Position numbers and translations under genes: made by a program. The notes beneath the pieces are model-generated. The model was not told where the DNA came from. It saw nothing but the letters and a program-made list of their open reading frames with translations, and ran no database searches. A stretch of DNA of 64,000 nt from Bacteroidota bacterium (GTDB taxonomy: Bacteria; Bacteroidota; Bacteroidia; JABEUT01), in contig JABCZW010000005.1 of NCBI GenBank assembly GCA_013289475.1, positions 1-64,000 of the forward strand. The letters are read 5' to 3'. This document shows, one piece after another, positions 49,160 to 59,296 of the stretch (the stretch's first letter is position 1; every line of letters starts with the position of its first letter).

Positions 49160-50173
49160 ATGAAAAAAATTTACTTATTACTTTCCTTTACTGCATTTAC
49201 GCTAGCAGCTAATGCACAGGCACCTACACCTTATGTATTGTCAGGTACCACTTACACACAAAATTTCGACACCATTGGAACTGCCCTACCTAAAGGATGG
49301 GCTTGTTACTATAGTGCAACAAGCGCAAGCCTTGGAACTGCCTTTACCTGGTCAGGCTCGCCCAATTTTGGCGCTTATTTCGATACTACAGATTGTCCTT
49401 CGGATGTTTTCGGCCATGGCTTTAAAAACAGCGCTTCCGCCGATAACGGTATTGCAAACGCTACCGCTACCTGTACAGCACAAGCTGCTTTAACAAACAG
49501 GGCATTTGGTGTTCGCCAGTCTTCTGCCGCCGGTTATGATCCTGGCATTTCGTTTGTATTTGAATTAGCCAATACAACAAACATATCTAACATTGCTTTG
49601 GGTTTTAAACTGCAGGGCTTAGATATAAGAAGTACCCGTACTACTGCATGGACAGTAGATTATGGAATTGGTGCTTCTCCCACATCTTTCATTGTTCAAG
49701 CCCCTGTTACAGGTTATATGTCTACCGGTAATGCCAAGTTTACCGATACTACCGTTGCTTTTCTTTTAGATGCAGGTGCAAGCAACCAAAGCCAACCGGT
49801 TTGGATACGCATTTCGAGCCTTGCCAAAACATCGGGCTCGGGCAGCCGCACAACATCTGCGATTGATGATTTTAACATGACATATACCAATGTAAACAGT
49901 GTTCTTTCCGTTAACGGACCAGTATTGGGACTTAAGGTTATGGGTGCTGCAACATCTAATAATATTACTTTAGCCTACAATGTTGCAAAAGAAGGCCAAT
50001 ACAGTTTAAACATTTGCGATATTACCGGCCGTATAGTGCTCAGCAAACAAGTTGAACTTGCACCCGGTGGCAGTAATATTGTTTTAAATGGATTGAACCT
50101 TAATTCAGGTATTTATATTGCCAGGATAACAAACAATTCTTCTTCAGGTACTGCTAAGGTTGTAGTTCAATAA
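49160..50173 (+). CDS. T9SS-secreted jelly-roll-like protein
   Basis: The 337-residue protein has a signal peptide (about residues 1-19, ANAQ) and a beta-sandwich region with the pattern seen in secreted Bacteroidota proteins that begin with an ectodomain of the form YTQNFDTIGTALPKGWACYY. It continues with a second half containing GISFVFELANTTNISNIALG and WIRISSLAKTSGSGS. The C-terminal 80 residues are a T9SS sorting domain (SNNITLAYNVAKEGQYSLNI, then GIYIARITNNSSSGT, ending KVVVQ). The N-terminus resembles the start of the giant adhesin at 52270. No enzyme motif is seen. Confidence 0.75.
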   Translation: MKKIYLLLSFTAFTLAANAQAPTPYVLSGTTYTQNFDTIGTALPKGWACYYSATSASLGTAFTWSGSPNFGAYFDTTDCPSDVFGHGFKNSASADNGIANATATCTAQAALTNRAFGVRQSSAAGYDPGISFVFELANTTNISNIALGFKLQGLDIRSTRTTAWTVDYGIGASPTSFIVQAPVTGYMSTGNAKFTDTTVAFLLDAGASNQSQPVWIRISSLAKTSGSGSRTTSAIDDFNMTYTNVNSVLSVNGPVLGLKVMGAATSNNITLAYNVAKEGQYSLNICDITGRIVLSKQVELAPGGSNIVLNGLNLNSGIYIARITNNSSSGTAKVVVQ

Positions 50174-50201
50174 AACTATTTTTATAGATAGTGTACTTTT
50201 G

Positions 50202-50233
50202 ACAAAAGCGGGTTTAGGCCCGCTTTTGTTTTA
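50202..50233 (+). terminator. Terminator after the jelly-roll-like gene
   Basis: An 11-bp perfect stem (50202-50212 with 50219-50229) is followed by TTTT, 29 bases after the stop. Confidence 0.8.
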
Positions 50234-50373
50234 AACAATTGCATCAATAGTAATGATACAATGCATTGGTTTTCAAAACAATTAACCATACAGCATTTTA
50301 ATTTAACACTCTGTTAATATTGCTTTGGATTGATTTTCCAATCTTAGTAGGAAGAAACCCTAAAACCTGCAGC

Positions 50374-50571
50374 ATGAAAACTCACGAATTCATAGACAAG
50401 CTTTCTACTATGCCATTAGAAACAGATAAAAACCGGGTTTACGTAGAAAGAGGCATACAATTAATAGAATGGGAAAAGCCTGAGTTGTCGGCAGAAGAAA
50501 AAAACAAACTAGAGCAACTTAAAACATCCATTGCTAATAGTGGCAAAAGTGGTACGCCCCTGAAGAGCTAA
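50374..50571 (+). CDS. Small cytoplasmic protein (65 aa), unknown
   Basis: ATG 50374 gives MKTHEFIDKLSTMPLETDKN, a plausible small cytoplasmic protein with an amphipathic helix in its second half (ELSAEEKNKLEQLKTSIANS). An in-frame TTG/ATG at 50320 would prepend residues with no evident function. No family is recognised. It stands alone between a terminator and a convergent phospholipase D-like gene. Confidence 0.45.
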   Translation: MKTHEFIDKLSTMPLETDKNRVYVERGIQLIEWEKPELSAEEKNKLEQLKTSIANSGKSGTPLKS

Positions 50572-50583
50572 TCTCCTCCCAAA

Positions 50584-52086
50584 TTACTGTTTTATAAATT
50601 TACCGGTAAACTCCCTGTTATTATTAGTAGTAACACGAATTAAATATATACCGGAAGGTAAAGTATTAAGATCAATTGTATTAACATACTGCGCATCGAG
50701 CATGCCCGATAAAAGCATTTGTCCCATTGCACTATAAATGCCATACTTTTCTTCGGTACCGGGTGTATTAAGTATAACTTTCAAACTATTACTTGCAGGA
50801 TTAGGGAATAAGGTCACCTGTTCTTTACTTACTGCTTCGTTTATTCCCAAGGGGGCCGATTTACAAACCTGTGTAAGATTAATAGCCGAACCGGCCGCAG
50901 TAGACACTGCTAAAAAATCGGCATGAAATGCCTGGTAATACTGGTTGGCAACAGATGAGTCGTGAACAATTACAGTGTTTTCATCGTTTACAGTTTCAGC
51001 AGAAGAGCTCCAGTTATGTGAACCCGTTAAAACAATAGGATCGGCTGCCATATCACAAGGGTCAACAAGCATGTATTTACTGTGGCATATACCATTAGAG
51101 TAATACCCGGGCAGGCCTTTATAAACTAAAAGATTAGAACCCATAGTGCCGCTTAATGTAGTATAGGGCGAATAGCTTGTGCTTGCCTGGTCCATTATGC
51201 CATATACTTTAATGCTTCCACTTTTTGCATCGGTAGATAATTGGGCATCATCGGTTGCGTAAGTAAAAGTGAACATTTCAAAATCAATCTCTGTTTTTGC
51301 CAGTTTTTCAACTGAAACTATATGATTACTTGTTGAATCATCTGCCTGCGGGCTAAACCACAACTCAACCAAATGCCCATCTATAAGAAAGCCATGTTTT
51401 GACTTATTATGTTTCTTAGCTCCAAATACTGCTTTAGATGAATTGGCCGAACCACCCTCAACTGTATCACCCCACATCTGGTTAAACTCTGCAAGGTAAC
51501 CATGTGCCAATGCAGAGTCCTGGAAAATAATTACGTTGTTAATGTCTTTATCAATCTGGCCGGGCTCCCAGTTCATACACCCTGTCCATACAATAGGGTC
51601 GCTTACTTTTGTAGAACGCCCATCAATAACCATAAATTTATCATGCATAATACCACTAACATCGGTTCTGGCAAAAGTTGGTATAGCTTTATTTATCAAT
51701 GCCAATCCATAGTTTGGTGTAATGGCATTTACAAATCCTTTCGATGAGTCGGTAGGGTTACTTAGCCACCTTATTTTTACGCCACGGGTATGCGCATTAT
51801 TAATTGCAGTGTGTATTGGAGGAACGTAACCGCCTTCATACCAAGTGCTATCTTCAACATAGTCATATAAAGCTATATCAATACTGTATTTTGCCCTGTT
51901 AATGTAAGCAATCAGGGTATCGCCTGCAGCACGTATAAGTGCCTTTGCCTTGTTGTTCGGCCTTGCAAAAGTAGTATCTACCGGGTGGGTAGAATATACT
52001 ACAATATGATGATTGGGGCCAAAGACCTGTGCGCCGGCAACCAGGTAAATAAAAAACGCCAGAAGGAGTGTAACTGTTTTTTTCAT
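50584..52086 (-). CDS. T9SS-secreted phospholipase D/nuclease-like protein
   Basis: The 500-residue protein has a signal peptide (about residues 1-20, GAQ) and two HKD motifs: GIMHDKFMVIDG (His148, Lys150, Asp155) and ICHSKYMLVD (His335, Lys337, Asp342), each followed by a conserved Gly/Ser/Asn patch (TGCMNWEPG and TGSHNWSS). Two HKD half-sites build the active site of the phospholipase D superfamily, which includes lipases and non-specific nucleases. The C-terminal T9SS sorting domain (LFPNPASNSLKVIL, YGIYSAMGQMLLSG, GIYLIRVTTNN, ending GKFIKQ) sends it outside the cell. The substrate is lipid or nucleic acid; the sequence does not decide. Confidence 0.85.
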   Translation of the reverse strand: MKKTVTLLLAFFIYLVAGAQVFGPNHHIVVYSTHPVDTTFARPNNKAKALIRAAGDTLIAYINRAKYSIDIALYDYVEDSTWYEGGYVPPIHTAINNAHTRGVKIRWLSNPTDSSKGFVNAITPNYGLALINKAIPTFARTDVSGIMHDKFMVIDGRSTKVSDPIVWTGCMNWEPGQIDKDINNVIIFQDSALAHGYLAEFNQMWGDTVEGGSANSSKAVFGAKKHNKSKHGFLIDGHLVELWFSPQADDSTSNHIVSVEKLAKTEIDFEMFTFTYATDDAQLSTDAKSGSIKVYGIMDQASTSYSPYTTLSGTMGSNLLVYKGLPGYYSNGICHSKYMLVDPCDMAADPIVLTGSHNWSSSAETVNDENTVIVHDSSVANQYYQAFHADFLAVSTAAGSAINLTQVCKSAPLGINEAVSKEQVTLFPNPASNSLKVILNTPGTEEKYGIYSAMGQMLLSGMLDAQYVNTIDLNTLPSGIYLIRVTTNNNREFTGKFIKQ

Positions 52087-52269
52087 AAAAGTAGAATTAA
52101 TGTTACCCTTTACTATGCAACAAATTCAGAGCAGGGGCTACAATTTTACTTAGAAAAAAACAAAGAAATCGTTTTCCAACTTTACTAAATTATTAATTAT
52201 ACGGAGGGAAAAGCATACCCCCTGGCCATTCTATATTGCAGGGCTTACATTATCTTCAATGCCAGTCAC

Positions 52270-55200
52270 TTAGTTCCTGATCAACTGCACATAACCATTC
52301 TGGTTGAATGGCTTACCTTTATAATCGGTTGCTCTGATAATATAATAGTAATCACCATCCGATTCCTGAACACCTGTAGTGCTTCTTCCGTCCCAATCAA
52401 TATCAGGAGAATTAGAAATAAACACTCTTTCTCCCCAACGGTTAAATATCTCTATGCTGAATGTCTTTAATCCTGCTGCGCTTACATGGAACCCGTCGTT
52501 CATACCATCACCATTGGGTGTAAATACATTGGGTACAAACAGGCCCTCGGTAACATAAACGGTATCACGGGAAGTATCTGAGCATCCCAAAGCATTCGAT
52601 ACAACCAGTGTTACCAGGTAATTACCCTGTTCGAGGTATTGATAAAAAGGAAACGCATTAGTTGAATTGCCGCCATCACCAAATGTCCAGTACCACGATG
52701 TGGCATTTTTACTGCTATCAACAAACGCTACATACTGCCCACCCAATACACTATCAGGAGTTGGGTAAAATATAGCTTTAGGAGAAGGGAATACAATTAC
52801 AGGTATGCTGCCCGTAGCAATACTTCCGCAACCATCGGTTACCTGGCAACTATAAGTAGTCGAGCTTGCAGGGTTCACCACGTAAGGTCCGGGACCACTG
52901 CCCAATGAAGGTATCCAACTATAAGCATATCCCTGTTTACCGCCACTTGCACTTACACTAACTGAAGCAATCCTTCCTGCACATATTGTATCGGGGGTAG
53001 CAATAACCACAAGTGGTTGATAGAGATAGATGGTTTGTTTTGCACTGTCAGAACATGTTCCGTTTGAACCCACTACGGTATATACAACAGGACTGGTTGT
53101 AGGGCTAACAGTAACTGATGCCCCATTGGTTGAGCTCAGGCCAGTTGCAGGAGACCATGCATAAGTCGTAGCACCATTGCCAGTCATAATAACCGTTTGG
53201 CCGGGGCAAAGCGTATCGCCACCCGATAAATTAATACTTACCGAAGGGCTTGAATTAACATGTATTGTTACCTGCGCTGTACTTGAACAGCCAGTGGCAC
53301 TGGTTCCGGTTACGGTATAAGTTTGAGTAGATGGCGGATTAGCAACCACTACTGCACCTGTTGATGGGGTAAGGCCGGTTGCAGGAAGCCACGTATAGGT
53401 GCTTGCTCCGCTGGCTGTTATAGTAGCTGAATTGCCTGTACATAAATTGGTATCAGTTGCACTGACACTTACCACCGGTAAAGAGTTAACGGTTACAATA
53501 ACTTTTATGGTATCGGTACAGCCTGCAACTGAAGCGCCCACCAGTGTATAGGTTGTTGTTGTTGCAGGAATCGCAGTTACCGAAGAACCGGTAGTTGCAC
53601 TGAGGCCCGTAGAAGGGAACCATGTGTAGCTTGCACCGCCCGATGCATTAATAACAGTAGAATCGCCGGTACAAAGTGCAGGCTTAACAGGAGTGCCGGT
53701 TACATTTATATTGCCCACTGTTACAGTTACCATTGATATTGAACTGCAACCACCGGTTAAGCCACTTACGGTATATGTCGTAGTACTGCCTGGCGAAGCA
53801 TTCGGGTTCGGGCAAGAAGTGCATGATAAACCTGTCGTGGGTGTCCATGAATAAGTAGTTGCACCACCAGCTGATAGCGCAATAGAATCGCCTGCACATA
53901 ATAAAGGGCTTATTGGTGAAATGGATACTGTTGGTGTTGGATTTACAGTAATGTTTACTGTATTACTATCAGCACAACCTCCACCCGATGAACCCACAAC
54001 AGTATATGTAACACTGGTTGTTGGAGTTGCTGTTACTGAGGTGCCTGTAGTTGCGCTTAATCCGGTAGCAGGTTTCCACACATAGGTCACAGCTCCGCTT
54101 GCAGTAAGTGTTGATGAATTACCTGAACAAATTGTTGTACTACTCGCATTTACTGTTACTGTTAACGTACCCACACTTATTGAAACAGATGTATTCGAAA
54201 TACAACCATTTATATCAGTTCCGGTAACACTATAGGTAGATGTTCCGGCTGGTTTTGCTGTTACGTTTGCGCCGGTTGTACTGCTTAAACCTGTTGATGG
54301 CGACCAAACGTAAGTAGCGCCGCCACCGGCAGCAAGCATAATTGAATCACCACTGCATATGGCAGGTGTGGGAGGCGTAACAGTTATAACCGGCAATGGG
54401 TTTACAGTTACGGTTGTTGTTATAGTATCGTTACATCCGCCTGCGCTTTTGCCTATTACAGTGTAAGTAGACGTTGCGCCCGGGAATGCGGTAGTGGCAC
54501 TTCCGGCAGTATTAGTTAAGCCTGTTGAAGGAGACCATGTGTAGCTTGCTGCACCATTGGCAGTAAGCACAACCGAGTCGCCTTTGCAGACCGCAGGTAT
54601 TGGCGGCGTTACCGTAACATTTGGTTTAGGTAATACGGTTATAACGACACTATCCTTTGCAGGGCAGCCGCCTACTCCTTTAGCATTTACTGTATATGTT
54701 GCAGTAATTGAAGGATTGGCAATTACTATTGCCCCTATAGTTGTATTCAATCCCGTGCCTGGTGCCCATGTATACGTCGCTCCCCCACTTGCGTTGAGTT
54801 GCACCGTATCGCCCTGGCAAATGGTTGATTTAGCCAGGCTTATACTTATTACAGGTTGAGGATAAACTGTAATCACCATTGTTGCAATAGAACTACATCC
54901 GCCGGCAGAATTTCCCGTAACGGTATATGTTGTTGTAACAGCAGGTGACGCAATTACATGAACACCAGTTGTTACATTCAGCCCTGCCGAAGGGCTCCAT
55001 GTGTAACTTGTGGCTCCACTGGCAACCATTCCCATTGTATCAGTTGGGCATATAGATGAAGATATACCTGTAATTGATATGGACACCGTCGGTGTTGGGT
55101 TAACCACAAGTGTTACATTGGCAGAATCGGTACAAGCACCGCTGGCTCCGTTAACAGTATATGTTACAGTAGTACCGGGCAAAGCTGTTGGGTTAGGGCA

Positions 55201-58200
55201 ATTGGTACAGCTTAACCCCGTGCCGGGTTTCCAGGTATAAGTTGCTGCACCCGATGCATTTAGTATTATACTATCGCCCGAACATATGCTTGGCGTACCG
55301 GGCGTTACTGATACATTTAATGTAGAAGCTACTTTAACAACAACCGTTTGCGGTGCACTTGGGCAACCTGCGGCCGAAGTACCTGTTACTGTATAAGTAG
55401 CAGTAATGGTTGGCGTAGCATTAACTGTGGCTCCGGTTGTTGCACTCAAATCGGTTGCCGGAGACCATGTATACGTAGTTGCACCTATGACAGTAAGGTT
55501 AACATTGCCACCGGGACATATTGTAGGTGCCAAAGGCGATATACTGATAGTTGGCGTAGGGTTTACCGTTACTATAACCGTTTGCGGTGTGCTCGGGCAA
55601 CCTGCAGATGTACCTGTTACTGTATAAGTAGTTGTGCCACCGGGATTCACAGTTATAGCTGACGTAGTTGCACCTGTGTTCCATAAATATGTTGTTGCAC
55701 CATTGGCAGTTAATGTGCTTGAACTACCCGAACAAATAGTTGGAGGCAAAGCCGACGCTGTTACAGTTGGTGTTGGATTTACTGTTACCACAATGGTCTT
55801 GGGCGCACTTGGGCAACCTGTTGTAGTTCCGGTTACGGTATAGGTAGTTGTTACACCCGGGTTTACAAGTATACTCGATGTGGTTGCACCCGTACTCCAC
55901 GAATAAGTCGTTCCGCCACTGGCGGTAATTGTTGTTGAATTACCCGAACATATTGTTGGCGGAGCCGATGTTGTAACTGTTGGTGTAGGGTTTACAGTAA
56001 CCACTACCATTTGCGGTGCACTGGTACAAGCTCCCGTACTTCCTGTTACAGTATAAGTAGTGGTTACAGGCGGGCTTGCTGTTACACTTGCACCCGTAGT
56101 GGCACTAAGATTTGCATTTGGCGACCAATTATATGTAGTTGCTCCGCTTGCATTTAATGATGTTGAGTTACCTGAACAAATAGTAGGCGAAGAAGCCGAT
56201 GCACTGATTGTTGGTGTTGGGTTTACTGTTACTACTACAGGAACAGTATCCTTACACCCTGATCCGTTTTTACCTACAACAGAATAAGTTTGAGTTACGC
56301 CGGGGTTTGCATTTACAGTAGCGCCTGTTGTAGCACTAAGCCCTCCGCCGGGTGCCCATGTATACGATATTCCCCCGCTGGCAGTCAATGAAGTTGAATT
56401 GCCTGAACATATGGTTGCCGACGAAGGGGTAACGGTAACTGAAGGAACAGGGTTAACCGTTATCTGCTGTGAGGCATTTCCCGTGCAGCCTCCCGCAGCG
56501 GTTCCTGTTACAGTATATGTTTGTGTTGTACCTGGCTTTGCAATAACATATGCACCGGTAGTAATATTCAAGCCTGTTGAAGGGCTCCAGGTGTATGTAG
56601 TAGCGCCACTGGCTATCATTCCAATAGTATCACCCGCGCATATTGTAGGCGATATTCCGGTAAGCGCAATTGAAACAGTGGGTGTAGTATTTACAGTTAC
56701 CACCACAGTTTGTGGTGCACTCGGGCAAGCTAGTGTTGTTCCTGTTACAGTATACGTTATAGTACTCCCAGGATTTGCCGTTACCGGAGAGCCTGTAGTA
56801 GCGCTCAAGTTTGTATTCGGCGACCAGGTATATGATGCTGCACCACTGGCTGTTAATGTGGTGGAATTGCCGGAACATATTGCAGGCGGTGCTGCTGAAG
56901 CTATTACAGTGGGCGTTGCATTAACTGTTACAATAACCGTTTGTGCAGCACTTGTGCAGCCTGTTGTTGTTCCGGTTACTGTATAGGTTATAGTGCTGCC
57001 CGGACTCGCCGTTACACTCGCACCGGTAGTAGCGCTAAGGTTGGTATTTGGTGACCAGTTATAGGTTGTGGCTCCGCTTGCATTTAAAGAAGTTGAATTA
57101 CCGGAACAAATGGTTGGCGATGCTGCTGAGGCCGATATAGTTGGTGTTGGATTTACGTTTACAACAACAGTTTGCGGTGCACTCGGGCACCCGAGTGTTG
57201 TTCCGGTTACTGTATAAGTTGTTGTTGAATTAGGGCTGGCAGTTACACTTACCCCGGTTGTAGCACTCAGGTTGGTATTGGGTGACCAGGTATATGTTGC
57301 TGCCCCACTTGAACTCAAGGTTGTGGAAGTACCCGAACAAATAGTTGGCGGTACTGCTGATGCAGTTACAGTGGGAGTTGTATTTACTGTTACAGAAACA
57401 GTAAAGGGCGGACTTGTACATCCTGCTGTAGTTCCGGTTATTGTATAGGTAATATTGGCAGTAGGGCTGGCGGTTATGCTTGCACCTGTAGTTGCGCTTA
57501 ATGCAGTTCCGGGCGACCAAGCATAGGTAGTTGCACCGCTGGCATTCAACGTAGTGGAATTGCCTGAACATATAGTTGGCGAAGATGCTGATGCAGACAC
57601 TGTAGGTGTTGTGTTTACAGTAATTACAAGAGTTTGTGGTGCGCTGGTACAGCCTGCCGTCGTTCCGGTTACTGTATATGTAATAGTAGAAGAAGGAGTT
57701 GCTGTTACACCGGCACCGGTTGTAGCACTTAAATTAGTATTAGGTGACCAGGTGTATGATGTTGCACCTATTGCATTTAATCCATCAGAATTACCCGAAC
57801 ATATTGCCGGAGACGTAGACGATGCAGTAATGGATGGCGTTGGATTAACCGTTACAACTACTGTTTGCGGTGCGCTGGTACACCCACCTGCATCACCCGT
57901 AACTGTATAAGTAATAGTTGAAGATGGATTAGCTGTTACACTTGAGCCTGTGGTAGCACTTAGATTAGTATTAGGAGACCAGGTATATGTGGTTGCTCCA
58001 CTTGCATTTAAAGATGTTGAGTTGCTCGAACAAATTGTGGGCGATGCAGCCGAAGCACTTACCGTAGGAGTAGCATTAACAGTAACAACAACTGTTTGCG
58101 TGGCATTGCAACCACCGGGGAATGCACCGGTTATAGTATAGGTGGTACTGGCAGCAGGGCTTGCAGTAACCGAAGAGCCTGTAGTTGCGCTTAATCCGGT

Positions 58201-59052
58201 ACCGGGTGCCCATGTATAACTTGTTGCACCGCCACTTGCTGTAAGCGTAGTTGAATTACCTGAACAAATAGTTGGAGAAGAACTTAATATGGACACAGTA
58301 TTAACGGTAACCGATACATTATCTATGGCCATGTGCGGATCGTTGTGGTCATTATTGGGGTCTGTCCAGCGCAGCATTATCTCCTGGCCGGGCAGTATGG
58401 GTGTGCCGCTTAAATCAATACAAGTTGAATTATTTCCGGTCATGTTACAGGGGTCGCCCTGTATTTGCGCACAGCAACCCGAACCATATACATCAGGGCC
58501 TGTAAAATCGAGTGCAGCCACGTGGGTCCACCCGGCAGCAGCGGCAACATTGTTTTCCACTGCTCCCACCTGGTATTCAAAAAAATTGGTATTGATTACG
58601 CCGCCGTCCTCAGATTCAGAAAGCTGGAACCAGTCGAAACTAACTGTAATACTGTTTATAGTTGTACCCGTATTATTCTGCAACTCCAAACCAAAGAAGA
58701 AACAATCGGCGGGTGGTGGTGGGTAATTGCATGGTGGAGGACAAAATGTACCGCTTGTTACCTTTGAATCAGAAGGACGCGTTCCAAGTTTTATATCATT
58801 ATTGCCATTGCACATATAGGTATAAATACCGCCCGTATTTGTTGGCGCAGCAGCCGTTATATTTACCGTATTATTTACAAAAACACTTGTGGGATATATA
58901 TACCATCCGGTGTATGTCGAATTATCTGTCCACGAAGGAATATTAGCAGTTCCAAAATCCTGGGTATAAACACCTGCAGAAAATGTTGCCTGGGCAAACA
59001 GATTGTTGCCAAGCAAAATAATACATATTATAGTGTATAAATATCTCTTCAC
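52270..59052 (-). CDS. Giant Ig-like repeat adhesin with gliding-motility C-terminal domain (T9SS type B)
   Basis: The 2260-residue protein has a signal peptide (residues 1-21, LFAQ) and an N-terminal jelly-roll-like module (to about residue 250). About 23 Ig-like repeats of roughly 75-80 residues follow, built on SPTICSGNSTSLNASGATTY, TWSPNTNLSATTG and ITYTVTGTTAGC. A SprB-like repeat (SVSASGGKQGYAYSWIP), a PKD domain (WYWTFGDGGNSTN) and a terminal gliding-motility-associated domain (FVPNVFTPNGDGMNDGFHV, IFNRWGERVFISN, YVQLIRN) complete it. It is probably a surface filament or adhesin exported by the T9SS. Adjacent repeats are near-identical in DNA, which favours recombination. It is followed by a second giant paralogue upstream. 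Confidence 0.9.
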   Translation of the reverse strand: MKRYLYTIICIILLGNNLFAQATFSAGVYTQDFGTANIPSWTDNSTYTGWYIYPTSVFVNNTVNITAAAPTNTGGIYTYMCNGNNDIKLGTRPSDSKVTSGTFCPPPCNYPPPPADCFFFGLELQNNTGTTINSITVSFDWFQLSESEDGGVINTNFFEYQVGAVENNVAAAAGWTHVAALDFTGPDVYGSGCCAQIQGDPCNMTGNNSTCIDLSGTPILPGQEIMLRWTDPNNDHNDPHMAIDNVSVTVNTVSILSSSPTICSGNSTTLTASGGATSYTWAPGTGLSATTGSSVTASPAASTTYTITGAFPGGCNATQTVVVTVNATPTVSASAASPTICSSNSTSLNASGATTYTWSPNTNLSATTGSSVTANPSSTITYTVTGDAGGCTSAPQTVVVTVNPTPSITASSTSPAICSGNSDGLNAIGATSYTWSPNTNLSATTGAGVTATPSSTITYTVTGTTAGCTSAPQTLVITVNTTPTVSASASSPTICSGNSTTLNASGATTYAWSPGTALSATTGASITASPTANITYTITGTTAGCTSPPFTVSVTVNTTPTVTASAVPPTICSGTSTTLSSSGAATYTWSPNTNLSATTGVSVTASPNSTTTYTVTGTTLGCPSAPQTVVVNVNPTPTISASAASPTICSGNSTSLNASGATTYNWSPNTNLSATTGASVTASPGSTITYTVTGTTTGCTSAAQTVIVTVNATPTVIASAAPPAICSGNSTTLTASGAASYTWSPNTNLSATTGSPVTANPGSTITYTVTGTTLACPSAPQTVVVTVNTTPTVSIALTGISPTICAGDTIGMIASGATTYTWSPSTGLNITTGAYVIAKPGTTQTYTVTGTAAGGCTGNASQQITVNPVPSVTVTPSSATICSGNSTSLTASGGISYTWAPGGGLSATTGATVNANPGVTQTYSVVGKNGSGCKDTVPVVVTVNPTPTISASASSPTICSGNSTSLNASGATTYNWSPNANLSATTGASVTASPPVTTTYTVTGSTGACTSAPQMVVVTVNPTPTVTTSAPPTICSGNSTTITASGGTTYSWSTGATTSSILVNPGVTTTYTVTGTTTGCPSAPKTIVVTVNPTPTVTASALPPTICSGSSSTLTANGATTYLWNTGATTSAITVNPGGTTTYTVTGTSAGCPSTPQTVIVTVNPTPTISISPLAPTICPGGNVNLTVIGATTYTWSPATDLSATTGATVNATPTITATYTVTGTSAAGCPSAPQTVVVKVASTLNVSVTPGTPSICSGDSIILNASGAATYTWKPGTGLSCTNCPNPTALPGTTVTYTVNGASGACTDSANVTLVVNPTPTVSISITGISSSICPTDTMGMVASGATSYTWSPSAGLNVTTGVHVIASPAVTTTYTVTGNSAGGCSSIATMVITVYPQPVISISLAKSTICQGDTVQLNASGGATYTWAPGTGLNTTIGAIVIANPSITATYTVNAKGVGGCPAKDSVVITVLPKPNVTVTPPIPAVCKGDSVVLTANGAASYTWSPSTGLTNTAGSATTAFPGATSTYTVIGKSAGGCNDTITTTVTVNPLPVITVTPPTPAICSGDSIMLAAGGGATYVWSPSTGLSSTTGANVTAKPAGTSTYSVTGTDINGCISNTSVSISVGTLTVTVNASSTTICSGNSSTLTASGAVTYVWKPATGLSATTGTSVTATPTTSVTYTVVGSSGGGCADSNTVNITVNPTPTVSISPISPLLCAGDSIALSAGGATTYSWTPTTGLSCTSCPNPNASPGSTTTYTVSGLTGGCSSISMVTVTVGNINVTGTPVKPALCTGDSTVINASGGASYTWFPSTGLSATTGSSVTAIPATTTTYTLVGASVAGCTDTIKVIVTVNSLPVVSVSATDTNLCTGNSATITASGASTYTWLPATGLTPSTGAVVVANPPSTQTYTVTGTSATGCSSTAQVTIHVNSSPSVSINLSGGDTLCPGQTVIMTGNGATTYAWSPATGLSSTNGASVTVSPTTSPVVYTVVGSNGTCSDSAKQTIYLYQPLVVIATPDTICAGRIASVSVSASGGKQGYAYSWIPSLGSGPGPYVVNPASSTTYSCQVTDGCGSIATGSIPVIVFPSPKAIFYPTPDSVLGGQYVAFVDSSKNATSWYWTFGDGGNSTNAFPFYQYLEQGNYLVTLVVSNALGCSDTSRDTVYVTEGLFVPNVFTPNGDGMNDGFHVSAAGLKTFSIEIFNRWGERVFISNSPDIDWDGRSTTGVQESDGDYYYIIRATDYKGKPFNQNGYVQLIRN

Positions 59053-59240
59053 AGGGTTATTAAATATTATACCAGTTCATTTCAATCAAATATACTTAAA
59101 CACAACTATAACTAAATACAAACCGGGCAACAATTTATTATTCGCATAATAAAGAAAGCATCTGATTTTTAAATACATATTACGCGTATATTAAATATAA
59201 CGCGGTGAATAGAAATTATGTTTCAAAAACATTTCAACCA

Positions 59241-59269
59241 AAATAAAAATCCCGCATTACTGCGGGATT
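59241..59269 (-). terminator. Terminator of the second giant adhesin
   Basis: A 9-bp perfect stem (59248-59256 with 59261-59269) is followed on the minus strand by a T-rich tract (complement of 59241-59247). It is 27 bases after the stop at 59297 and separates the two giant genes. Confidence 0.75.
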
Positions 59270-59296
59270 ATTATTTGATCTTATTGAGGTTGTGTT

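Noticed and set aside
54557-58141. Many plus-strand ORFs of 70-195 codons opposite the first giant adhesin
   Set aside because: They have periodic Val/Pro/Thr-rich sequences repeating with the 240-base period of the adhesin and no start signals; they are shadows of the repeats.
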